Source of the DNA: Pomacea canaliculata
Lineage: Eukaryota > Mollusca > Gastropoda > Architaenioglossa > Ampullariidae
Reading direction: 5' to 3'
Length of the DNA: 64,000 nt
Assembly (NCBI RefSeq): GCF_003073045.1
Contig: NC_037593.1
Location: forward strand, 1,169,525 to 1,233,524
The notes below the pieces were generated by a model. The model searched no databases. It was not told the origin of the DNA and worked only from the letters and a program-made list of their open reading frames with translations. Position numbers and translations under genes: made by a program. Numbering within the stretch: the first letter of the stretch is position 1; every line of letters starts with the position of its first letter. Positions 11,108 to 22,900 of the stretch are shown in pieces.

Positions 11108-13830
11108 ATGTTCTCACGACATATCACCGCCACCTCCAAGTCGCTGAAGCTTCACCAGATGCCAGAAAGTGTCGCCATCATCCACCAGGAGGTCCGGCAT
11201 GGCCTTTACAAGAATAAACATGGCGGAGAAGGTATGGTACATAATTATGGCCATTCGGGACTTGCATGAAAATAACCATATCAGCATCACTCTCTACTCT
11301 TCTGTTTACCTCAGTTGTCTTTTCCATGAGTCATGGACAATAATTAGGGAACTGTCTGGCCGTGTGCTATTCATAAATTTCTTTCTTCATGTCACTCCTT
11401 GTGACAGAGGTGCTGAGGGTCTGGGACTGTTTCGCATTTTCATCAAAGGCAAGCAAAGGTGGCGGCGGAGACATCAAAGAAACGGGACCTGTGCCGCCAC
11501 GGCTCGCAGGTCGGTCCGGCGGGTAAGGTGCTTGAATGATCACATGCACCGGGTGCTGGCCGACATCAATATTTCATTCTGAGACATCCGGCCATAAGAA
11601 CCGGTCAGAACTTGCCCTAACGACAGCTCTAAAGTCTAACAAGGAGCCAACCCACCTTACACTAACGACAGACCACGTTTGAAAAAAGTCACCCACTCCA
11701 CACCTGTCAGGTGTTACAAAGTGTATCACTACAGAACTAAATACTTCCAAGTGTCACAAAGCACTAAATACTGCGCGTCTTCAGACTTTCACTCGGGTAC
11801 AATTTATAAGCACACTGTTATATGCTGTAAACATAACAAAACATTATAATTAATTGATAATGCCAGAGACCTGGAAAGGTCGTCTGTCCCAAGGCCTGTG
11901 CTGGCTTTCGGGAGTCCAGGGTTTACTCTGACATCTTGAGCTGCAACTACATAAGGCTTAACTTCTTTTGTGATAAATATGGATTGGTTGTACACTGTAC
12001 ATCTCTCTAAAACCTCGCAAACGAGGAAATTGTATAATTACAGACTAGTTCAAGCAACCCAGAGTGGCTGGATGTAGACTAGTCTCATCTAGACTTACAT
12101 CAAGTCAGTGTATGAATTGTGTGGCTATAAACCAGTCTCATCTAGACCTACATCAAGTCAATGTATGAATTGTGTGACCGTAGTCTCATCTACAAACAAT
12201 TTAGGGTTGATGTGCAACTGTTTGACCGGTCTGTGACGACTGTCCACAAAGTTAAAAATAACAACAACGAGGTTGAGAAGATACTTGCAGTGAAGCTGCA
12301 CAAAACAATGGTCGACAAATTTAACCTTCGCCATAATAATATGAACTCGAACTTGTGTATCTTTGTCGTCTGCCGAAGCCTGTCTTCAGACGAGACCCCC
12401 GGCTGTACGTCACACCCGGCGCGACGCCGGAAGAGCTTCATTGCGCGTGCGCGGTATAAAGACAATGGAGGAAGCGAGTTGCGGTGTTGAGGACAACATT
12501 GGAATCTGCTTGTTCTCATAAAAGCTGGAGAAATAATTACGCCCTGAGGCCTCACTAAACAATAAGTGGACTGGCGGGCTTGGGGGCCAACTCCATTCGC
12601 CCATTAGACCTCCCTGTCTGGCACGGCGGCCTTATCATCGATCAGCGACAGGCTATCGACCGCAGAACTTCGGTGAAAAGCAAGAAATGAACATCGATAT
12701 GCTTGTTCGATGAAGTGCATGGGGAAGAAAGAAACTGACTAATTGTATGACGTGATCCAACAACCAAATGTATTGATTGATAAACTCGGAATGAGCGCTC
12801 GTCTGCGCGTGTATTTTATCCTGTTAACAAAAATTACAAGCAAGAATCATCGCTGACAATTAACACAATTAATTCATTAAGAATAGCCCGGCTGAACGAG
12901 AAGGGTTTGGTCTCAAGACCTAGCCCCCGACTGACAGACACTGCCATAACCTTGCAGGTCAACGCAGGTCACAAGGATGAGGGTCACAATGCAGGTCGCA
13001 ATCCTGGAGGTCAACCTTTCATCGACAGCGGTATCTCATTCTTCTAGAAACCTCTCAAAGGTGATACTGATGATGTCATGACGAGGTTATCAGTGGTCGT
13101 GACTTGTGCCGGTGTCCGTCCCAGGAGTGCACGTAGCCTTATATTCAGTGTCTTGACATGTCGACGCAAATATAAACCAGTCTCATCTAGACTTACATCA
13201 AGTCAATGTATGAATTGTGTGGCCATAGTCAATGTGACGTCTTTCCGTATCCAGTGACCTGGATATGGTTACAAAGTGCGACGATCTAGGCAGGTGACAG
13301 GAGCTGGGTGGTTATTGGAGGCTAAGGTTTACAACAAAATCCCGATCGTCACAAGAAGTCACGAGAACATCGGGTGACACTTGATGTCGGCTGAGTTGCC
13401 TACTTGCACACTAAAAAGACTGTCTATAATCATGTAAAATAAAATATATAAAATGATTTAACTACCATTTTAAATGTTTTTCGTTCGGCGTCGATCTATT
13501 CATAAAGCCATATTCCAATGCCATTCAACAAAATCGCCACGTCACGTTTGTCATCTTCAGGTCGAAAAGTAGATACATTTTTTTTTAACTGACTACTTAT
13601 CGTGTCAGCCGAACAAGCGGTGCTGATAAGGCGCTTTATAGACTACTCTTCATGTATCAAGATGCCAAAGCGTGTCCTCTTGACCACACTACACCGCTGT
13701 AGCTGTAGTTCTCATCCTAACTTCATCGCATTGCACCTCCCCTGCTCCTCCAACACGCACGGTCTACAGAAAGACTTCTCCAGATGCACGCATAGACGGG
13801 TCAGTGCCCAACCTGGATAAACCACTCTAA
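11108..13830 (+). CDS. Weak candidate three-exon gene, unknown function
   Basis: Three short pieces fit together in phase. Exon A is 11108-11231 (ATG, MFSRHITATSKSLKLHQ..., donor AAG|GTATGG). Exon B is 11408-11522 (acceptor TGACAG after a pyrimidine-rich tract, reads EVLRVWDCFAFSSK..., donor GG|GTAAGG). Exon C is 13770-13830 (acceptor CTACAG after a pyrimidine tract, reads KTSPDARIDGSVPNLDKPL then TAA). An alternative last exon at 12390-12459 is also in phase, reads RDPRLYVTPGATPEELHCA and then stops. The product would be about 100 aa. I recognise no family. Each piece is short enough to be open by chance. Against it, exon A overlaps AACATGGCGG at 11218, which looks like a YY1 promoter site. 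Confidence 0.25.
12077..12190. repeat. 53-bp tandem pair, third copy at 13171-13229
   Basis: Two head-to-tail copies start at 12080 and 12133 (AGTCTCATCTAGAC, then CATCAAGTCA and TGTATGAATTGTGTG). A partial third restart follows at 12182. A separate, nearly identical copy lies 1 kb downstream at 13171-13229. Confidence 0.85.
13171..13229. repeat. Dispersed copy of the 12.1-kb 53-bp repeat
   Basis: It matches the second copy at 12130-12182 with few differences (AACCAGTCTCATCTAGAC, then TGTATGAATTGTGTGG). Its isolation suggests duplication by transposition or segmental copying rather than simple slippage. Confidence 0.85.
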
Positions 13831-16800
13831 GAATACTATTTGTTTGAGGTGGACCACCAAGTTCCTCTGAAGTCTTCACAATATCTGCTACCGCTCCCTC
13901 CCTCACCTGTAGCAGGACATGACCGAGATTGGGTAGCACCACACGTGACGGATATATCGAGCTGCGGCAATTCCTTCTTTGGAGTGTTGCAGCATTCAGC
14001 GAGGACTCTCCACAGACTGGAACTCAATTGCTGCTACAACACCAGCTGTTGGGGGACATCAGAGGCGGTTAGACAGCGGTCACATGAAGTCTGGCAGCTA
14101 AGCAGACGATCAGAAAACAGCGAGCGACTCTGTCGTCCGTCGGTAAGTGATGATGAGTGGATGGCGCGATATCAATATGCTTTTGATAATTGCTCAAAGA
14201 TAATCTGTCCCACTCAGGTGATAGACATATGATCAAGAAAATCACAAATCTATAATGTTCATATGCTAGTTAACGTATTTATTTGTCCTGTTCAAACCCG
14301 AACCAAATTAATGTGAGCAGTATAACTACAGCCAGCTCTCTTTGCGAGGAGGAGAGAAAGGCTTGCCTCCATGAAGGGAGAAGCTTGTTTACTGTCACAA
14401 CGCGTGGACCGATCTATCTTGATCTTTATCTCCTATCTTTCACATCTATTAGTTATAAGTCTATAATGCTAAACTATTATTTTTAAAAAGTAAAATGTTT
14501 TTTTCTCCTTTCCAATGAAGAAGGAAGCTGTACATCAAAAATGTACTTTTAACGATTGATCCCTTACGATAACAGAGCTTTCGTTTACCGCGGTACGTAT
14601 CGCTGGTGTTCACCACGGTATCACCGTCAGTCATGGTACAGCACCGTGTGTTCACCACGGTACCACCAACTGTCAGTCATGGTACAGCACCGTGTGTTCA
14701 CCACGGTACCACCAACTGTCAGTCATGGTACAGCACCGTGTGTTCACCATGGTACCATGCACCAACTTTTCGTGACTCTTGCGGCGAGTTTAAACCCTTT
14801 CCAGACACGTACAGTAAAAAAAAACAAGCTGTTCGATAAAGGCTCACAAATTACTAATATATGTATATAAGAGATCTCCATGGATATCGATTTGAAGCTA
14901 GAAATATATACATGTATAATAATGCATTCATGGAATGTTGTTGCACAGAAAATGAATGAGTCAAGAAAGAAACATACAAAGCTCTTTTGATTTTTGCCTT
15001 CACAAAATTTTCTTCTTGAGTAGAATCAATGTCTTGCTGGGAGTTAACAATTACCAAGCTGTGAATGACAGCAGAACATGTAGTGGTGATTGGTCAGACA
15101 ACAGAGGCAACTGCGCCATGTATGCAATGGTTGCCTCAGCAGTTTATTTAACCCCAGAGAAAAGAAAGACATTATAACCAGCAATGAAAATATTCATCTC
15201 AAACACAGGTGATGTGCTGTTCCTCATTATTCACAGCAATTTAAAAAAGTGTAAGTGCATAAAATATTATATGGCTATTTTATACTCGCTCAAATGCTAC
15301 CCCTGGCTGCCCGTTGTGTGTGTTTGTGAAAGAGAGCGATTTCTCTGTGAATATCTAAATAATCTCATTTCACATTCTGAAACGTTTTATAAAGCACATG
15401 AGATGTTTTAATTACTAGCAAGTTTGCAATAGAGTACTTTTTTATAAGCATCAGATGAAACTATAATAAAGTCAAATAAAGCTCAGTTACATGAAAACCA
15501 TTTTAACAGATTTTATCCTTTCAGTAAATTTATTGGCACGTATTCACTCTCTATTGATACACAATGAATGTAAACATTTTTAGCAGGCAAAATTCTGATA
15601 TGTATAAAAATGCTCAATGATATTGTAGAATGTCTTAAATTTATTTTTATAGCTTTCAATGTTGGTAACTACCCCATAATTATTTTTTTATAAAACAGTG
15701 AAAAATGATGCTGCACAACAATAGGTTTTGTTTTTGTTTTAATACTTAAAAGAATTCAAATTTTCTTACACAAAAATGTTTCCCCTGGTCACACATCAAG
15801 GGAAGTAAGAAACTTGGATCAAAATAAAAAGTAATAAAGTAGATACCACACTATGATTATCTCCCCACAAATCTTGTCAATAATCCAATTAAAATGTTAA
15901 ATAAACATCTAGGATAATGTAGAAGGAATACAAAGACACAGAAAGTGTTACATACACTCATTTGACACCCTTTCCATTGTCTACTATTTTCAAGTTCATA
16001 CAATCCTCGCTGAGTGTAAAGGTATGGGTGATTTAGGTTGACTTTTTCTTTATAGTTTATTACTGGAAGGAGCTACTTTCTCTGTTATGAACACAGACAA
16101 TAAAGATGTATATCTGAAGCATAATTTGAATCTAAAGGAGTATAATCCTCATTGTCAGATTCTCCTTCAGCAAGTTCATTTGCTCATGAAAAGCATTGCA
16201 AAATAAAATGTAAGAGAATCAAAACAACACATCACATTTCTGTTTCACCATTTTCAAAAGGAAGTGATGAGGTCTAGAAAATTCAAAATTTTCCAGCTGG
16301 AAGCAACCGAAATAATGCCAAGGAAGCTAACTGCAGGAAAACGATTCTGAAGCGACATCTGCAGCTGCTTATTTTACATAAAGAAATGGAATATAAAAAA
16401 AAATATCCCAGCACTTGCACATACTTTTCTTACAATCCTATGCAAAGCAACTTCTGTAAGTTAAAGGACTATAGTGGGTGCAAAATTGTGTTCCAGTAAT
16501 TGGAAAAGCTGGATGCAAGATGCTATTTCCCAAAATCTCAGTGAATGCTCTGCTTCCATTCTCAAGAGAAATGCCTGCAAATGTCACTGTGCAGGTCAAG
16601 ATCAACAATCCAGGCATCAGGATTCTGATTGGATACAATTATTTTGTGAAGATCTCAATCAATGAGGGATTGGAAACTATTCATCTGTGAAGAAATTGCA
16701 TGTCTCCAACAGTATTTTAGAATAACATTAAGATGTGAGGTTACTATAATAAACTTATTTGACTGTTGGTTCAACAGGAAAACTAATAAACACAACAGGC

Positions 16801-16915
16801 CATAAAGTAGAGCTGCAATATGATAATGCATTAAAAACCTTTACCTCTAAAAAGGTTATTTTGTAGGATGAGGAACGTCAAAATGTCATCATCTGTTTTC
16901 ATTTTTGTTTTGCAG
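13831..16915. other. Intergenic, transition to AT-rich sequence
   Basis: An open frame at 13840-14232 (+) is the longest here but shows no family resemblance. From about 14.3 kb onward the DNA is plainly AT-rich. The 46-bp repeat at 14602-14765 is described separately. An open segment at 16478-16690 (+) is unassigned and might be a 5'UTR exon of the next gene. The acceptor at 16913-16915 (TTTTGCAG) shows that the next gene has at least one upstream non-coding or start-proximal exon that I could not place. Confidence 0.45.
14602..14765. repeat. 46-bp tandem repeat, about three and a half copies
   Basis: The unit contains ACCGTGTGTTCACCACGGTA, CCACCAACTG and TCAGTCATGGTACAGC. The copies are almost identical. 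ACCGTG and CACGGT within the unit are inverted, so each copy can form a small hairpin. Confidence 0.9.
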
Positions 16916-16955
16916 ACTTCTCAAGAAAATAACTGCAAAAGCTTCTTTGGCAGCA

Positions 16956-19900
16956 ATGTTTTGTCCAAATGGAACAGAATGGACACAAGTATGGGTGGAG
17001 AATGGTATCAACCGCTGCTTTTTTGACTCGGTGTCTGCCATTGTGATATTTCTTGTTGTCGTATGTTTTGGTTCATCGCGATGTGCTGTTTTCTGGCACC
17101 GGGGCATGTCACTGAGTCCCGAGGCCCGTAAAGAGAAGGCAGCACTTTATAACATGCAGACAGCTTTGACAGTGATACTGATTGTGGAGGTTATTATAGA
17201 GATGATCCTCCACGATCTCTACTTCGAGGCAGGAGGTCTGAGTGGTTACCGAGTACTGGCAACACTGATACTCATCATAGCTTATGTGTTTTCACTGTGC
17301 TTACTGAGACTGGAGAAGAACAACATCCTTGAACAACTCCCTGACAGATGTAAAAGCGTTCCTCTCTTCCTCTTCTGGTCTGTGGGTCTAATCCAGGGAA
17401 GTCTGGCTTTGGCTTCTTGGTGGAGTCCACAGTGGTGGTGGCAATTGAGCAAGTGAGTCATTTTTGTTTTTTCATAATCATCAGCAACATTATTACAGGT
17501 ATAACTTAATAATAGTAAGAGTAACTTTTAGATTGTAGTATAATTTCTCTGAATAAAATAGCAGATACAAAAAAGAAATTTCTATGTGTGAATAAACGTG
17601 CATTTGTACACTGTAAAATAATGTTTCTAATATTATGTGAAATTCTGAACAGAACCTTACACTTGATAACACCTTTACATTTTGTTTGAAAGTTAATATT
17701 GGGATATATTTCTCTACAATATTTTAATTACATTCCACCATTTATTATGGCCAGTTGTATCAGATAATTACATAGGCTTGTTGTTAGGCAGAAAGGCCAT
17801 ATGACAAGGAATGTGTTATGATGTTGATCTTATATTTTCAATTTTGATTAAAACAGCTGAAAATTTGACATGACTGAGTACCTTTTGTTTCTACTTCAGA
17901 ACGAGCCAGTGGGTGCAATTTGGACTCTGGCTTCTACGTTTCATAGTTTTTTTGATGCTATTAGTCCTTGGCATCATAAGTACAGCAAGATACCAAAGAC
18001 GCAGATCAACAGCTTTTGGGCAACAGTTTAACATCCTCACAAACGTCATGGAAAATGGTGAAGCAAACCATCAGGAAAACCAGACTGTAGTGAAGGTTAG
18101 CTGAGTCTGCTTGGTTGTTAAAAGCAGAGAAGTTTATCAAATATATTGATTGCTGGAAGCAGAAAATGGAGAAATTAGTTGAATAAGATTTACGGTTTAA
18201 AGATTTTAATAGATGATTAACAAAAAATCTATCAGAAAATGTATTCATCATTAGAGAACAACTGTACAAAATTTTTAGAACTCATACCTCACTCCATTCT
18301 AACAGTGTTTACAAAAACTGCTATGAACCTATTTTTAAGTTTACTTCATCTGGTGTCATTTGATTTGTTACTGTTTTCATTTTTTTTAAGCATTATTGTG
18401 CAGTGTACTTTATTTCCAGCCTCAGACTATATTTCATCAAAAATTGGTGTGACATTGATTTGAATAAAAAAATGATGTGTTTTCTATAATCTATAGAATG
18501 GCACCAGAAGAACGGAGAACACAGGAGACAGAGGGCGAGGCGTTCTGAGAGACGGCAAGATAGATAACACAGACACCAAATCAACATGGGCCAACATTGG
18601 ACACAAGATCAAACTCATGATACCCTTAGTTTGGCCAAAGGGAAGCCTATTTCTGCAGACAATTGTTGTTATTTGTCTTGGCCTGCTGGTCTGTGGCCGA
18701 ATAGTCAACCTCTATGTTCCCCTTTACAACAGGGACATAGGTTTGTTGCTTTTTTTCAGACAGTAGGGATTTTAGCAAAAGATTGAAAGAACTTTTAACA
18801 ATTTTGTATTTATTTAATCCATTGTGGAATAATGCAATTCTTGTTTTTTCACATTAACTAATCATTGTCGCTATACTCATCTGCACCTCGTAATAATCAC
18901 GCAAGCAGATGGACATTTGCATATTCTTTCACAAAGACAACTACATCTGCCTCTGCCGATTCTGTCTACTCTAATACATACAGCAAACAAAAATGACAAC
19001 AACCAATAACCTTTATATACAATTTCCTTTGAATTATCTTACCAAGATAATGCTTCTTGGGGTTGGCGTCCTTGTCACAACATGATGCATAGGTCAACCC
19101 TCGAGTCAGTCCTTTCTGTGGGCTGGGTGAATGCAAGTCTCTTGTTCAATCACACCTTCATCTCTGCCTCAATACTAACTGTATTTATATAGCAAGAGAA
19201 ATAATTTACAATCCAAAGAGTCCATTAGAAATATTCAGCAAACACAAAATCAATAATATTCACATTTCTGAGAATGTACAGTTTTCTCTTCCCACAAGCG
19301 ATTAGCACAAAAGTGCAAAACTTTTCCAATGGTCAAAATAAATAGATAGTGCAAGCTATCCTAGAATATTCCATAACTTCTTGCTTTGTCACACAGTCTC
19401 TCTATGCACATGTCCGCAGCCAAAATACTCCCTGTTCTTCAGACAGACTTTATCTCAAACATCTATAAAGCTTTAGTCTTTTCTGTCAAACTATTGACTG
19501 AGTGTATTGAGGGCACTGTAATATCAAAAGGGAACATTTTTTTTTAATCAGACACACTCTTAACGCGAACATGAAATTAGTCTAGACACAGTGATCCACT
19601 CATAATTACTGTCCCTGTGCCTGCTATGGGGGTGTTTACATTTAGTCTTTATATTCAGACTCTTGTTTTCTTATAGATGAATACATGTGACAGAAATCTC
19701 TTATTCCATGATATTTGCCTGTTGTTTGTTCCAGTTAACAGTCTCACAGGATCTGGAACCCTAACATATCGTTGGGACATCATCCTCATCTACTGTTCAC
19801 TTCTCTTTCTCCGAGGAGCTGGTGGTAATCTTGTACAAAGTTATCACTTATATGTTTATAATACTGAGATTTTCTGAGAACCAATTTGTAACTTTTAAGG

Positions 19901-22900
19901 CGTTGCTCTAACCCCATCTTGACAATTATTTAAAATCTGGATCAAGAGGGAAAAAGTTTGAAACTGCAGCAAAAACTCTAATAGCAGACACACATCAAAA
20001 CAAGACAGCTAATTATGTGCGCAAAAGTAACTCAGTAGCCTTTTTGGTACATACAGTCACCATTTAAAAATTCTTGGCTGCTGTCTAATTTGTTGTTGGT
20101 ATCAAGTGAATACAGTGTTTTCCGGCATCCAATAAAAATCTGTAAAGCAACATCACTTTCTCACAGTCCGTACTTTCTTTTGCAGGACAAGGTGGAGGAG
20201 TCTTGGGCCAGATGCAGTCTCAGATTTGGCTAGCTGTCACCCAGTACTGTAGCAGACGTATGGAGGTGGAAGTCTTTACTCACTTGCATAGGTTGTAGCT
20301 TCAGTGGTTTTCTTCGTACTTTGTAGCCTATGACAATATGTATGACAATAGATACCTATCTATTTAATTTTTATGGGCATATAAAACAATTACTTTTGAC
20401 TAACTTCTAATAATTCCATCAGGTGAAGAGCTGCATATTACTATATTGCTATAGACTCACCTAGCTTTTATTGTGTTTGCAGTTTATTCATTTTAATTTT
20501 TTTTTAATTTGTGTGCTGTTTTTTACTTAAACTATTTGCTTCTTTAGTAATATAATGAATACACTCATATAAAAGGGCTATGCAAACTTTTTATGTTACT
20601 GTTAAAACCTGTTTCAGTTAAATTGTTTTGTACAAAAGTTTCATTCCATAGTACCTTTAAAATCTCTGCCTTGTTCTTTCTCAGGCTTTCTTTACGATGG
20701 CACTTGTCGCGAAAGACTGGAGCAGTCCTACGGATAGTTGACCGGGGCACCAGTAGCATGAACAGTCTATTGACGTAAGGAGCATGTGACTGGCATTGGT
20801 TGTCATGATGAAAATAAGATATTAAGGAAAAGTTTGAGGTTTTTGTATATTTTTATAAGTATCAAAGTTTCTTTTTCCAAATTTTTGTTAAGATTTTTTT
20901 ATTTTGTTAAGATAGCAGTATAAAATTGGAAAAGTACTTACATCTCAGTTATAACCACACAGTTTACTAGAGAGTATAGTTATGAACCAGACATAAACTT
21001 CTACATATGGTGTTGGGTACAGTGTTCATGGCTTATATCCATCTTAGTCATGATCATGCAGTTTGTAAGCATGCAGTGAATCAACCGTCTGACTTCCATC
21101 TGATATATCAAGCTTCGGATAGGAGCATGCTTTGGCTGTATTAATGTTCTGGTCTAACAGCATGCTTGTAAGCAGGATGCACTATGTATTTCTAATGTTG
21201 AGTAACATCTGTCTTTTATATTCCTAACACTTGACTGGCTTATGACTATAAATATTTTATAATTTCCCTAGACGGCATTATTCCTGATTATATACTGATT
21301 GCTTGGGTTATTAAGATTGTTGGATTGTTTTTTTACAGACTGACCCTCTTCTCAATCCTTCCAACAGTGGCAGATGTCATAATAGCCATTGTTTACTTTG
21401 TGACTGCATTCAGCTATTTGTTTGGCCTCATTGTCTTGTTTTGTGCCACACTTTTTGTAGGTATGAATCTTCTTTGCTATTTTCATTGTAAGAAAAGCTT
21501 CATTTTGTTTTTAAGCATGATTATATTTTAAAAACCTGTAGTTGTATTTTTAAAAGCCTTCCTATTGTTGCAATAAAATGTGGATTTTTGACACAAACTA
21601 TGAATAAGTAGCTTCACTTACACATAACATAGGATAATCCTGCAAGAGTAGTTGAAATATATACCACTAAGAGCATGATGAGAGGAGGTGGTGACAATGA
21701 AAGGAGAAGCTTGCACTAACGCCACTTGTTAGTACTAATAGTAATATATAATGAAGAATATTTGCACTCCCAACACTAATGACACATTGTGGCAAGGGAA
21801 AAGCCAGCACTTGTAGAACAGTTTTGCTTTTTTTCCTTTTTGGGGGCAAGTGACGTTAGTCTGGCAATACAATTAGTAAGTTAGGTAAATATGCATTTAG
21901 TTCTCAGCAAACAGAGAATCACAGTTCAAGCAAACAAAAGTCAACAGGTTTGTACCTATTTTGTTATTTCAATATTTTAAACACAAGTATTTAAACTGTC
22001 TGTATGATGATGTCTGAAATGTTTTGGTAATAGTTTCATTTTCTGCTGTTTCCTGCTTAATTTTGGTGACAGTTCTGACCTTCAATATGATGGAATACCG
22101 AACAAAGTTTAGAAGAGAAATGAACAGACTGGACAATGAAACCAATGCCAGGGCAGTGGACTCACTCCTCAACTTTGAAACGGTAAGATGAATAGTTGCA
22201 AATGTCCACTAGAATGTAAGCTTGTCCAAAATATGTATATATACTGTACAATTGCCACTGAATGTGCATGTACACTAAGTGTTAGATTTGTAACAACCCT
22301 TCATTGGGCTATAGATATTATAGATTTAATAATGATGTAAATTGTTATATACTGTGATCAAAAAAATAAACAGGGCATTCATTGTCATGTGAAAAGTGTT
22401 TAAGGGGGAAAAATCTGGTCCAGAAATTTTAGTTGCATGTATTATCTCCCTTTTACCACTTCTTAACTCTTTTATACTCTGCTTTATTGTGAAGGTGAAA
22501 TACTATGGAGCGACCAAGTTTGAGATAAACAAATATCAGGAAAACATCGTGGCATATCAGGTAAGTGCAGATTATTGTTTTTGATAAACGCCTTCTTTAT
22601 CTGAGTGATTATTTAAAGATTATTTAAAGAGCTGTACAGGTTTTTGTTTTCAGACATCAAAATACATGTCTTAACATAAAAATTTACAAACTGAATAATT
22701 TACAATAAGTTTGATGGGAGCAACCAATAATTAAAGAAGTGCACTTATAAACACATATAATTAAAAAAATAAACATTGGATAATTAAATGTATGAGTTGA
22801 AACGAGTACAATTAACACAAATACCACACTAGAAAACAGCAATAGCAAGATTCTACCTCCAGTGTAAGCATGCTACACTAGAGATTTGGTGGTCCTCCAG

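Noticed and set aside
13840-14232. Plus-strand frame of 130 aa
   Set aside because: No family resemblance and conflicting antisense frames of similar length; kept only as an unassigned open frame.
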